DNA of 64,000 bases. Origin: a virus. The translations under genes and the position numbers were made by a program. Below the pieces are notes generated by a model. It ran no database searches. It was given only the letters and a program-made list of their open reading frames with translations, and was not told where the DNA came from. Positions 51,292 through 59,693 of the stretch are shown piece by piece. The stretch's first letter is position 1, and every line of letters starts with the position of its first letter. The DNA lies in the IMG/VR virus record IMGVR_UViG_3300035698_021020, positions 1-64,000 of that record; one strand, written 5' to 3'.

Positions 51292-53229
51292 CTATTGATT
51301 TTCCTCTGTAGTTTCATTATTCTCCTCGGAAGTAATGATATTGCCAATTGCTGATAGTCCTTTAAAGGTGACTTGAGATTCATTTAACTTAGTATATTCA
51401 CGTTCTTCTTTAATAGCAGCATCTTCAGTCGTTCCTTCTAATTCATTTCTAAGATTAAAAAACTCTGAAGCGATAGATTTTGGAACCTTCTTCTTAAATT
51501 CTTGAAAATTAGAATCTCTAATTAATGCTAACAAATCAGATGAAGCTACATAAGTAGGAAGCTCTATTAATTTGAAATCATCCATGAATTTGAATGGGAT
51601 TCTTCTTTTCTTTATGTGATCTAATTGAACTGCGAAATCTTTAATTCGCTTTTCAGTTGTTCCCCATAAGACTGGTTTATAATCTGATTGAATTGCATCA
51701 ATTACTTCCTCAATTTGACCAGAAGAAATTATTTTAATCTCAATTATATCTTGTGAATACTCTTGTTGAACTTTAGAAAGCATTGTTTTAGTTTGCTTTA
51801 AAGTAAATGGAGAAGTTTTAGTTTGAGAATCTGATTTGATTGCAATCAACACAGTCTTATGTCCATTTTCAGCATTCAATTTCTGAGTAGCCTTAATATG
51901 ACCTATTGAAATAGGCTGAAATTTCCCAATTAAAATATTAACAGAAGTTACTTTATGTTTTCTAGATCTATTTCTAACTGATTCTTGTTCGCTAACTAAT
52001 CCGCTTCCAACTGATACTCCGATGAATTCTTTGAAACTTGGGAATAAGCCCTCATAAACTGCATCTCCCATTATAATATTCTTAATCTTCTTAATAACGA
52101 GGTTCAACTGATTAAGCAATTCTGGAGTAAAGAATCCAGCTTGTGATTTCTTTCGAGTTCTTCTAAAGAAATTCAATAGAATTTTGTATATCTCAGTATA
52201 TGTTTCATTATTCGCAATAATTGACTTTACTTCTGGATCATTAATCAATTCAGTATTTAAAGCAAATTCAGGTCTCTTTAAATAATCTGGAACTTCTAAC
52301 ATAAGTCCTTTATATTTTGAGCTATATTCCTTAATAAAATCTTTGAATATCTTATTTATAAGATTCAAATACTTCTCATCAAAGGTTGAACCTGAGTTAG
52401 CTGCTTGTGTTAATTCCGAAATATCATAAAGCTCAATATGGTTCATAATATCTAATATGATGAGCCAAATATAATCTTGTGAAACATTCGGTTTAGCTTC
52501 ATTATCTTTAAGTCTCTGTTGGAATACCGGATCCATGATCTTTGCTAAGAAAACTCGTTCTTCTGGATTTTCCGAAGCATCGTCATAAAATCTAAATACA
52601 ATAGTATCTATATCTCTACCACCAGTGATGAAGGATTCATCAGCTAGAATCGATAGAATATATTTAGTGAATGATTTAGTTCTGAATTTATCATTAAGTT
52701 CATCTAACGGAGTATATATAAATTCCAATATATCAGAGCGTTGCTCATCATCTAAATGACCTTCAAATACGATTGGAGGTCTTTCTACTTCTAAGTAATC
52801 TGCCCATTTGTCAAGTTGTTCCTTAGTCTGAACAGTCTTTAAAATATTTCCTGAATCATCTAATCGATGAATATAAGAAAGCATCAAGTCATTCTTAGGA
52901 ATAACCTTAAGTCCTTGTTCATATGCATCTCCTCTAGTAAAATATTGAAATCCGAAATAGAAGTTAGATAGAATTCTATTACGCTTTTCTGGTGACATAC
53001 TGTTAAAGTATGATATTGCTGGATTGTAGTACTTCATTAGCACTCTATCCACATAACTAATTTCACCTGATTTTTTGAAGTATTGGAATCTATCATCTTT
53101 GCTTTTCTTTACACCAAAGAAGGCACCATCTATTCTCTCATTTATGATAACATAATTGTTGAGTAGACCGGTTAGAAAGTCTTTACCTTTCTTCTCATAA
53201 ATCTCACGTAAATTGTTTATTCCTGCCAT
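51292..53229 (-). CDS. Fusion of ligase-like N-terminus and NadM-like nucleotidyltransferase
   Basis: 645 residues. N-terminal part VIINERIDGAFFGVKK near 30 resembles motif I of nucleotidyltransferase-type ligases (K-x-D-G), but with Arg in place of the catalytic Lys, so it is probably inactive. The middle is helical. From about residue 435 a cytidylyltransferase fold: VNILIGKFQPISIGHIKATQ (HxGH variant SIGH), VLIAIKSDSQTKTSPF and YVASSDLLALIRD (ISxTxxR-like). It may be an NMN adenylyltransferase or nucleotide-sensing domain. Acidic tail. Confidence 0.6.
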   Translation of the reverse strand: MAGINNLREIYEKKGKDFLTGLLNNYVIINERIDGAFFGVKKSKDDRFQYFKKSGEISYVDRVLMKYYNPAISYFNSMSPEKRNRILSNFYFGFQYFTRGDAYEQGLKVIPKNDLMLSYIHRLDDSGNILKTVQTKEQLDKWADYLEVERPPIVFEGHLDDEQRSDILEFIYTPLDELNDKFRTKSFTKYILSILADESFITGGRDIDTIVFRFYDDASENPEERVFLAKIMDPVFQQRLKDNEAKPNVSQDYIWLIILDIMNHIELYDISELTQAANSGSTFDEKYLNLINKIFKDFIKEYSSKYKGLMLEVPDYLKRPEFALNTELINDPEVKSIIANNETYTEIYKILLNFFRRTRKKSQAGFFTPELLNQLNLVIKKIKNIIMGDAVYEGLFPSFKEFIGVSVGSGLVSEQESVRNRSRKHKVTSVNILIGKFQPISIGHIKATQKLNAENGHKTVLIAIKSDSQTKTSPFTLKQTKTMLSKVQQEYSQDIIEIKIISSGQIEEVIDAIQSDYKPVLWGTTEKRIKDFAVQLDHIKKRRIPFKFMDDFKLIELPTYVASSDLLALIRDSNFQEFKKKVPKSIASEFFNLRNELEGTTEDAAIKEEREYTKLNESQVTFKGLSAIGNIITSEENNETTEENQ

Positions 53230-53241
53230 GATGTGTATTGA

Positions 53242-53835
53242 TTATAGATCGCTATTATCTATCTCTGGCTTAACCTCAGCCTTTGGCTTCTCTTCTACTT
53301 CTTTTTCTACTTCTGGTTTAGCCTCTTTCTTAGGTCCATTTTCTTCTTCTTTTCGATGAAGTTCTGTTCTAATACTCTTTGAGTCCATACTAATTGTAAT
53401 ACTTTGGATGCTATCTGCATCTTCTTTATTCTTAAGGAAGTATTTTAAAAGTTTCTTAAGATTCATATTAAGTGACTCTTCTCCGAAACCGCCAGTCTCA
53501 CTTATTTTGTCCTTTAATTCTTTAGTAGCTTCCCAGCTTCCTTTGTAACTAATTGACCAAACATAAAATCTAACGTCTTCATCCTTACTTCCGTAATAAT
53601 GATCATGGTCTTTAATCTTTTGGATTGCGCCATTTGCATCTCGATAAGTAGTAGTTCTACCTAAAGTATCAGTCGGCACTCCGAATCTCACACTATCAGG
53701 AAGAACTTGCATTAGTTCTTCAATACGTTCAATGATTTGACCAGACTTATAACCTTTTAAAGGTTTGCCCTTTTTATCGCTGTGTTCGTCTTGTTCCTTT
53801 AGATATTCGGTGAATCCTATAACTCTTCTACCCAT
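53242..53835 (-). CDS. Late protein with possible capsid-targeting N-terminus
   Basis: 197 residues. The first residues RVIGFTEYLKEQDEHSDKKG resemble a capsid-targeting sequence with an LKE site. The middle contains a compact domain (YVWSISYKGSWEATKELKDK) and the end is a Lys/Glu-rich disordered tail (EVEKEVEEKPKAEVKPEIDN). A late promoter box precedes it. Function unknown. Confidence 0.45.
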   Translation of the reverse strand: MGRRVIGFTEYLKEQDEHSDKKGKPLKGYKSGQIIERIEELMQVLPDSVRFGVPTDTLGRTTTYRDANGAIQKIKDHDHYYGSKDEDVRFYVWSISYKGSWEATKELKDKISETGGFGEESLNMNLKKLLKYFLKNKEDADSIQSITISMDSKSIRTELHRKEEENGPKKEAKPEVEKEVEEKPKAEVKPEIDNSDL

Positions 53836-53845
53836 TGTGATAGAT

Positions 53846-53860
53846 TTTTTATTATTTATC
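53846..53860 (-). promoter_or_regulatory. Late-type promoter
   Basis: Minus-strand GATAAATAATAAAAA, 11-20 bases before the 53835 start; overlaps the end of the kinase gene. Confidence 0.7.
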
Positions 53861-54473
53861 CTAAGACTGGAATGCTATTCACTATATTATTCATAGTCTT
53901 ATTAAACCTAGCAATACTCTCTTCATCAAAGTTATTATTGAAATATTCCAATGAATTATTTCTAGTAGTATCAGCCATATGTCTAGTCATCTGATAATAT
54001 ACTTTAGAAAAGTATCTAGATTCTATTTCAGGATTCTCGAAATTGTCAAAATAGTCATGTGATTTATCACGATCTGAATCATTAAGATCTGCTGATCTAG
54101 TTATATGTAATACACTTACGTCATGAAATAACTCAGAATTACTTAAAACAGCTTCAAATTCATCCATTAATCTTCCTTCATGCATTCTACGTCTATACAT
54201 AGACCAAACATATGCTGAGAAAATCGACCTGTCAAATACTAGAATCTTATCTTTAAATATCGTATTATTCAATTCAAAAATAGTTAGAACATTTGCTATG
54301 CTGAAGTAATGTATTCCAGGACCAGTCTCTTGATCCTCTAGTCCTAAGTCGCTCAAATACTTTGAGAATTGGAACTTATAATATTGAACACGCGGGTCTG
54401 TATTTTGTGCAAAGAATGCATCCATTAAATGCGTTTTTCCCACGTGCCTACTACCTTCTACTAATATTAACAT
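53856..54473 (-). CDS. P-loop (deoxy)nucleotide kinase-like protein
   Basis: 205 residues. P-loop GSRHVGKTH at residues 7-15 and DRSIFSAYVWSMYRRR near 80 (D-R motif of thymidylate and deoxynucleoside kinases), then LHITRSADLNDSDRDKSH near 125 as a lid-like segment. Not clearly gp1. A deoxynucleotide kinase would fit if modified dCMP must be phosphorylated, but substrate cannot be read from sequence. Confidence 0.6.
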   Translation of the reverse strand: MLILVEGSRHVGKTHLMDAFFAQNTDPRVQYYKFQFSKYLSDLGLEDQETGPGIHYFSIANVLTIFELNNTIFKDKILVFDRSIFSAYVWSMYRRRMHEGRLMDEFEAVLSNSELFHDVSVLHITRSADLNDSDRDKSHDYFDNFENPEIESRYFSKVYYQMTRHMADTTRNNSLEYFNNNFDEESIARFNKTMNNIVNSIPVLG

Positions 54474-54516
54474 TCGTTTAATTTTTTTAAATATCGTGGG
54501 CCTTCAATCATTAAAA

Positions 54517-55068
54517 TCATATCAGTATTACTTTTTTAGCACCGCTTATTTGAATATTGTCAATCTTGAACATGTTAGACTTATCAACCAAATATAGTTT
54601 TACCTCATATGCATGTTCAACACTATTAAAATAGTCTTGATACAATGAAAGCTGATGAATAGAATCTTCATAAATCTCAATGACATTAATATTCGGACGA
54701 GCCTCCAGCATTATGATAACTTCATCTACTTTTGGGGTTCTTCGTCCTAAGAAATGAAATTCGTTAAATTTAATGCTTCTATTACTTAGAACTAACTTAA
54801 CTTCTTTTTCTACTTCTTTAACTCTGTGAGTTATTAAAGTTTGAAAGGTCTTCATATCTCCTCTGCCTTCTTTCCACGCATCATATACTGGTCCAACCAT
54901 TTGAATGTTGTATACATTATCATTTAATGAATTCGGGTGGTCATAAAAGTCATACGGGTGTGTGAACGTTATTTCTGAATTTTCTGCTAGTCTTTTGCTA
55001 GCATAACTAGGGACTCGAACGAATGTCTCGTCAAAGTCAAATACTTGTAATCGATTATATTGTTCCAT
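54517..55068 (-). CDS. HAD-family protein, Swiss-army-knife RNA-repair-like
   Basis: Start at ATG (complement 55066-55068) giving MEQYNRLQVFDFDETFVRVP; a longer in-frame version runs across the plus-strand promoter and is rejected. HAD motif I VFDFDETFVRVP (residues 9-20), TLITHRVKEVEKEVKLVLSN like the motif II strand, and LGRRTPKVDEVIIMLE then IEIYEDSIHQL (acidic motif). The spacing resembles the HAD domain of Swiss Army Knife RNA repair proteins. 183 residues. Confidence 0.65.
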   Translation of the reverse strand: MEQYNRLQVFDFDETFVRVPSYASKRLAENSEITFTHPYDFYDHPNSLNDNVYNIQMVGPVYDAWKEGRGDMKTFQTLITHRVKEVEKEVKLVLSNRSIKFNEFHFLGRRTPKVDEVIIMLEARPNINVIEIYEDSIHQLSLYQDYFNSVEHAYEVKLYLVDKSNMFKIDNIQISGAKKVILI

Positions 55069-55084
55069 GTACCTGTCTTCTACA

Positions 55085-55099
55085 GATAAATAATAAAAA
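55085..55099 (+). promoter_or_regulatory. Late-type promoter (plus)
   Basis: GATAAATAATAAAAA on the plus strand, about 30 bases before the ATG at 55130. Confidence 0.65.
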
Positions 55100-55129
55100 G
55101 TTTTCAACTTGGGCAAACTCAAATACATA

Positions 55130-55597
55130 ATGCTGCGTGAAGAACTTATCGAAGATGAGGCAGAAACTTCTGAGGGTACTTGGAATCATATTCGAGATGC
55201 AATACAAACAAAAGTTCCATTTGTCATAATCACATTTAAGACTAAGGAAAGCTGTAATGCTGCAATTAAAACAGATCTTAGAGAATATAATGTGACTCGT
55301 CAATTAAATATTCTGTATAGAAATAATGATAAGTTGAAATACCCATCCGTTTTCTTCGTATTAAATAAAGACTTTGACTTTAAAGAAAGAGTTAAGGATC
55401 TATTTGAGAAATATGATGTTCGAATGATTATTATTGGAGTACAGAATGGAGATTCATCTACTGTTTACTTTGAAGATGGCTCGTCTAGTAATTATGGAAA
55501 CGAAGTAGTCAATGTGCTTGACCAAGCTGAATTCCAAAATGAGGATCACTTCAAAGTAGGTTCAATGCATTACCAATTCGTAGAATTTAAAAAATAA
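55130..55597 (+). CDS. Hypothetical protein, 155 aa
   Basis: ATG at 55130 chosen; an in-frame TTG at 55109 would add seven residues. Two-part alpha/beta protein: PFVIITFKTKESCNAAIKTD and FFVLNKDFDFKERVKDLFEK, then RMIIIGVQNGDSSTVYFEDG. The order resembles half-domains of a Rossmann-like or repeat fold. A late box precedes, although the following genes are recombination genes. Function unknown. Confidence 0.5.
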   Translation: MLREELIEDEAETSEGTWNHIRDAIQTKVPFVIITFKTKESCNAAIKTDLREYNVTRQLNILYRNNDKLKYPSVFFVLNKDFDFKERVKDLFEKYDVRMIIIGVQNGDSSTVYFEDGSSSNYGNEVVNVLDQAEFQNEDHFKVGSMHYQFVEFKK

Positions 55598-55615
55598 ACT
55601 ATTATACTACTTTGA

Positions 55616-55623
55616 GTATAAGA
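55616..55623 (+). promoter_or_regulatory. Early/middle-type promoter box GTATAAGA
   Basis: GTATAAGA 17 bases before the UvsY-like start, heading the uvsY-uvsW unit. Confidence 0.45.
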
Positions 55624-55640
55624 TATAAAACATTGATTAA

Positions 55641-56099
55641 ATGAGCGATGTTGCAAAATCAGAAAAGGAATTAACTCCACAAGAAAAAATGGCTGCTCGC
55701 TTTGAAACAGAGCGAAGTAAAGTATCAAAGGAAATTTACGAAAATATTGGCTATCTATCTAGCTTGAATACTCTTGGTCAAGCACAAGTCAATATGTTAT
55801 CATTACGACAACGTCTACTTGAGGATAATCATACTCTGTTAGAACATATAACTAAACTTCAAAGAGATTATAGAAAGAAAAGAGCGCTTGCTCTTGAACA
55901 ACTCTCAACGAATCAACAATATCGGTTCCAATCTAAGGAAAAAGATGCATTAGTAGATGGAAAGCTTTCCGATACTAAGCAATGGCTTGAAATGTTTGAA
56001 AATCAAGTTCAATTCTTTAATGATACTATGCGAACAGTTGACAACATCATTTTTGGACTCAAAACTCGACTAGATATAGAAAAAACAGTAGGCATGTAA
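55641..56099 (+). CDS. uvsY: UvsY-like recombination mediator (tentative)
   Basis: 152 residues, helical throughout. The second half, KRALALEQLSTNQQYRFQSK, then ALVDGKLSDTKQWLEMFENQ and MRTVDNIIFGLKTRLDIEK, follows the UvsY pattern of a mid helix then a V-x-x-D-x-x-x-x-W segment and a C-terminal I-K-S/T-R helix. It lies directly upstream of uvsW, as uvsY and uvsW are neighbours in T4. UvsY loads UvsX on gp32-coated DNA. Sequence match is weak, so context carries half the weight. Confidence 0.55.
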   Translation: MSDVAKSEKELTPQEKMAARFETERSKVSKEIYENIGYLSSLNTLGQAQVNMLSLRQRLLEDNHTLLEHITKLQRDYRKKRALALEQLSTNQQYRFQSKEKDALVDGKLSDTKQWLEMFENQVQFFNDTMRTVDNIIFGLKTRLDIEKTVGM

Positions 56100-56101
56100 T
56101 C

Positions 56102-57124
56102 ATGCTTAGGTTTAAAATATCTGAGGACAAGAAAACCGTTAAGCTTGTTCATTTCGATCTGAATTCTGAACGGAGCCACCTAGTTTCTTACTTCAAAAAG
56201 AAATCAAAGAAAGCTGACTTTAATGTGTTGGTTGAACGTGGCATATGGGATGGAATGGATTCATTCTTTAAAGACAACGAGATAAAAATAGGTCTATGGA
56301 AAGAGATCTATAATTTCGCTGACCAATACGGTTATGAAACTGAAATTGAAGGAATAGAGAAGCATCTAAATTTATCATTCACTAAGGAGAAGTATGACAA
56401 GTATGTTACTGATTTACTTGATGGAGTTACTGACGAATTTGGAGAGCCTCTAATTCCAAGAAATTATCAAGCTGAGTCTGCATATAGAGCAATAAAGTAT
56501 AAATTCTGTACTCAAGAACTAGCAACTGCTGCTGGTAAGACCTTAATCTTCTACATATTCAATTCATTCCTTAGAGACGCTGGCAAAATTAACAAAAAGT
56601 CAAAGGCTTTGTTAATCGTTCCAAAGGCTGGATTAGTAAACCAGACAGCACTTGCATTTAACAGATTTACAAAGAAAGGGAGAGATCCACTTAAGCTTTG
56701 CCTAATTGGTGGAAAGAATAAATTCGACCAGAAGATATTTGATGAATCTGAAATGATTATAGCCACTTATCAAAGCCTAAATCATTGGCCAGAGGAGAGG
56801 TTCAAGTCAATTTATTGTGTAGATGTTGATGAATGCTTGCATCCAAGCACTTTAATAACAATGTCGGATTATACTACTAAGTCTATCTCTAATATTAATA
56901 TTGGAGATTCCATAATAACAAAGAATGATATGACTGGAGAACTAGAAGTCAGTGAAGTAGATAAAATACATCATAATTTATCTAGTGAAGAAAATATGTT
57001 TGACTTGGAGTTAGAGGATGGGACTAATATATTACTTACTGGTAATCATAGAATTAAATTAGTATCTGGTGAATATATTAGAGTTGATGAATTAACTGGA
57101 GAAGAAGATATTATGTCCCTCTAA
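56102..57124 (+). CDS. uvsW: UvsW helicase N-part fused to N-half of a second split intein
   Basis: Residues 1-244 are UvsW: a small N-terminal domain, then the helicase core with RNYQAESAYRAIKYKF (Q-like motif), LATAAGKTLIFYIF (motif I), ALLIVPKAGLVNQTA (motif Ia) and MIIATYQSLNHW. The protein is cut at motif II, YCVDVDE, where Cys245 (codon 56834-56836) starts a 96-residue intein N-fragment: CLHPSTLITMSDYTTK (block A) and LLTGNHRIKLVSGEY (block B, TxxH). UvsW drives branch migration and R-loop removal. Splicing with the 57966 product restores DVDE-CHKSRG. Confidence 0.9.
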   Translation: MLRFKISEDKKTVKLVHFDLNSERSHLVSYFKKKSKKADFNVLVERGIWDGMDSFFKDNEIKIGLWKEIYNFADQYGYETEIEGIEKHLNLSFTKEKYDKYVTDLLDGVTDEFGEPLIPRNYQAESAYRAIKYKFCTQELATAAGKTLIFYIFNSFLRDAGKINKKSKALLIVPKAGLVNQTALAFNRFTKKGRDPLKLCLIGGKNKFDQKIFDESEMIIATYQSLNHWPEERFKSIYCVDVDECLHPSTLITMSDYTTKSISNINIGDSIITKNDMTGELEVSEVDKIHHNLSSEENMFDLELEDGTNILLTGNHRIKLVSGEYIRVDELTGEEDIMSL

Positions 57125-57141
57125 TTTTATGAAGTTCTTTA

Positions 57142-57150
57142 TATAAATAA
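57142..57150 (+). promoter_or_regulatory. Late promoter box TATAAATAA before the second endonuclease
   Basis: Exact T4 late octamer TATAAATA, 12 bases before the endonuclease ATG and directly after the N-intein stop. The cleanest T4-consensus late box in the window. Confidence 0.6.
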
Positions 57151-57161
57151 AAGTAAAGGAA

Positions 57162-57976
57162 ATGACTAAACTCGAATTATATAACCATATAAATACAAAT
57201 AAGTCTAAATTTATTGCTATTTCCGGTAAAAGTATTGATGATAATTTAAAAATTGGTTAGAACAAGAGAAAATATCAATTCCAATACCTAAAATAACAGT
57301 AAATGCAGTATATGACTATCTTTTAAATAATAAAGGAAAATATTGTGCACTTTGTCGTTCTGAAAATAGATTCAAATCTTTAAATTTAGGATATACTTTA
57401 TTTTGTTCAAAGTCGTGTCTTCATAAATGGCGATCTATTAATATGTCTGGTAAAAACAATAATGTCTTTAAAATGTCAAATGAAGCCAAATTAATCAGTA
57501 GAAAAAGGCAATCTGATACTATGAAACAACTTATATTAGATGGTAAGTTTACACCAACTGTAACAAATAGCTGGTGTAAATCTAGAATTAAAGTCAATAT
57601 TTCTAGAAATAGTGAAGATATTATAATATCATGTCGATCATCTTGGGACGCATATTTTCAAATACATAATCCTACTTTTTTATATGAGAATGTTAGAATA
57701 CCATATGAATATTGTGGAAAATTCAAAGTTTATTTAGTAGATTTTGTTGATACTTCTAATAGAAAACTATATGAGATTAAACCAAGTGGATTAATTGAGT
57801 CTAAAATGAATAGACTTAAAGAACATGCTGCTATTTCTTGGGCTAAATCAAATAATTATACCTTTGAATTTATTACTCAAAAATGGTTTAAGAAATACTT
57901 TGATATATCGAAAATAAAAACGCAGTCTGAATATACTAAAATTAAAAGATTACTATCCCAATTTCATGAAAATTAA
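57162..57976 (+). pseudogene. PD-(D/E)XK-like homing endonuclease, frameshifted
   Basis: ATG 57162 reads 32 codons to TAG at 57258-57260. The -1 frame continues without a stop to 57976 and supplies the rest of the protein: WLEQEKISIPIPK, zinc-finger cysteines CALC and FCSKSC, and a nuclease core YCGKFKVYLVDFVDTSNRKL followed by YEIKP (D ... E-x-K). Joining the frames gives about 271 residues. The shift falls at T-TTA-AAA (57245-57251), a canonical -1 slippery heptamer, so it is a one-base loss, programmed -1 frameshifting or a homopolymer sequencing error. An ATG at 57443 exists but would drop the zinc finger. Overlaps the C-intein gene by 11 bases. Confidence 0.75.
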
Positions 57977-58928
57977 AAAAATAACAAAATTAGGTAGGGC
58001 AGGGGAAGTTTTTAACTTGCGTATTAAAACACAATCTGATGCAAATCATAATTATTTTGCAAATGGAATAAATGTAGCAAATTGTCATAAAAGTAGAGGA
58101 AATGTAATCAAGAAGGTAATAGAATACTGTATAAACTGGAGATATATGCTTGGTTTATCTGGAACAGTAAAGCTTGATGAAAAATACTCCGATTATTTCA
58201 GAATGCTTGAAACAATTGGTCCATTGGTTCTTACTTTATCTGCGAAGCACCTAATTGACAATCAGTATTCTCCAAATATCAAAATTAAGCAAATTAAGCT
58301 GGCTTATGATAAAGATAGTGAATATTTGAAGAAATATTGGGACTTGAAGGCAAATGGGGCTTCCATGTACTCAAATAAGCGAGATTTTGGAGGAGATATG
58401 TTCGAATTGGAAAAACAATTCCTTTATAATAATCCAGAACGACTATCTTTCATAAATGAACTAGTTAGGCGTCTAAATAAGAACACATTAGTCTTATTTT
58501 CGAATATCAAAGATGAATATGGCAAAAAGATATATGAAGAGATTTCAAAATGGAATAAGCATACCTTTTATATCGATGGTGAAGTAGATAATGATCTTCG
58601 TGAACAATATAAGGCAATAATGGAAGCAGAAGACAATGTTGTCATCGTTGCTTCATTTGGGACGTTCTCAACCGGTATTGATATTAAGAAAGTGTATCAC
58701 ATTATCTTTGCTGAATCAACCAAAGCTGAAATAACCATTCGCCAATCGATAGGTAGAGGAATGAGAGCGTTTAAGAATAAATTAGCAACATATATTTGGG
58801 ACATCGTCGATATGCTTGATGGATATATGGTCAAGCACTCAAAGGCTCGACTTAAGATCTATAAAGAGCAGAAATTTGAAGTATCTAATATGGATGTAGA
58901 TCTAACGAAGTTCAATAAGCCTAATTGA
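57966..58928 (+). CDS. uvsW: C-half of second split intein fused to UvsW C-part
   Basis: Residues 1-39 are a C-intein (MKIKKITKLGRAGEVFNLRI, block F DANHNYFANG), ending NVAN before Cys as +1 residue (codon 58083-58085). The penultimate residue is Ala, not the usual His. The other 281 residues are the UvsW C-half: CHKSRGNVIKKVIEYCINWR, MLGLSGTVK (motif III), VLFSNIKDEYGKKIY (motif IV), VVIVASFGTFSTGIDIKKV (motif V) and IRQSIGRGMRAFKNK (motif VI). Spliced length would be 525 residues, like T4 UvsW (503). Confidence 0.9.
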   Translation: MKIKKITKLGRAGEVFNLRIKTQSDANHNYFANGINVANCHKSRGNVIKKVIEYCINWRYMLGLSGTVKLDEKYSDYFRMLETIGPLVLTLSAKHLIDNQYSPNIKIKQIKLAYDKDSEYLKKYWDLKANGASMYSNKRDFGGDMFELEKQFLYNNPERLSFINELVRRLNKNTLVLFSNIKDEYGKKIYEEISKWNKHTFYIDGEVDNDLREQYKAIMEAEDNVVIVASFGTFSTGIDIKKVYHIIFAESTKAEITIRQSIGRGMRAFKNKLATYIWDIVDMLDGYMVKHSKARLKIYKEQKFEVSNMDVDLTKFNKPN

Positions 58929-59690
58929 TTACTTAGACCCATTGAGCTGTTCACTACTCTCTATCTTCTCAAACATAGTTTCAATCTTCTTAATAATTGG
59001 GTGACGGACTATGTCCTTCTTCTGTAATTCAACACAAGCAATATCTTCAATATCATTAAAGTATTCAGTTAATATTTCAAGAGCACTCTTATTTCGCTTA
59101 TTAACTGACTTTTGCTTGATGTCTCCTAAAAATATCATCTTAGCTCCATATCCAATTCTAGTGATAAGAGTTCTGAGGTTGTCTTTTGATATCTGCTGAG
59201 CTTCATCAATTATGATTATTGAATTATCTAGTGTAACGCCTAATGCAAATTTAATAGGCAGAGTCTCAATTACTCCCATGTCTCTAAGAATAGTAGTATT
59301 TGCTTTTCCAATTACTTTATGGAAATTACTGAAGAATGGATACATAAACATTTCCATCTTTTCTTGTAGTGTTCCTTTTAAGAATCCAATTTCTTCATCT
59401 CTAGGTACATTTACAGATTTGATTAATATGATTTTCTTATATGTTCCAGGATCTTCTTTGATATATTTTAAAGCTCTTGCACAAGCTAAATAAGTCTTTC
59501 CCGTCCCAGGTGGGCCTGTAATAATAGATATGATATTCTCATCTATTGCATTGACTACTGTTTTTTGAGCTACACTTTTACATTTGATATTTATAGTAGA
59601 GGATAATGACTTTGATATAGTCGCTATATCTCGTTCTTCGGTCCAATCATCGAAATTTTCTTCACTTTGTAATCTGTGTACTTTTGCCAT
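58929..59690 (-). CDS. phoH: PhoH-like ATPase
   Basis: 253 residues. Walker A SIITGPPGTGKTYLACARAL at 59-66, KSVNVPRDEEIGFLKGTLQE, IIIIDEAQQISKDNLRTLIT (Walker B) and MIFLGDIKQKSVNKR are PhoH-family landmarks. Common in marine and T4-like phages; role uncertain, proposed RNA metabolism or phosphate-starvation response. Abuts the convergent UvsW end. Confidence 0.92.
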   Translation of the reverse strand: MAKVHRLQSEENFDDWTEERDIATISKSLSSTINIKCKSVAQKTVVNAIDENIISIITGPPGTGKTYLACARALKYIKEDPGTYKKIILIKSVNVPRDEEIGFLKGTLQEKMEMFMYPFFSNFHKVIGKANTTILRDMGVIETLPIKFALGVTLDNSIIIIDEAQQISKDNLRTLITRIGYGAKMIFLGDIKQKSVNKRNKSALEILTEYFNDIEDIACVELQKKDIVRHPIIKKIETMFEKIESSEQLNGSK

Positions 59691-59693
59691 GTG

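Noticed and set aside
57443-57976. Short 177-residue endonuclease starting at ATG 57443
   Set aside because: The same frame upstream encodes matching zinc-finger cysteines and a plausible N-terminus that joins ATG 57162 through a single -1 shift.
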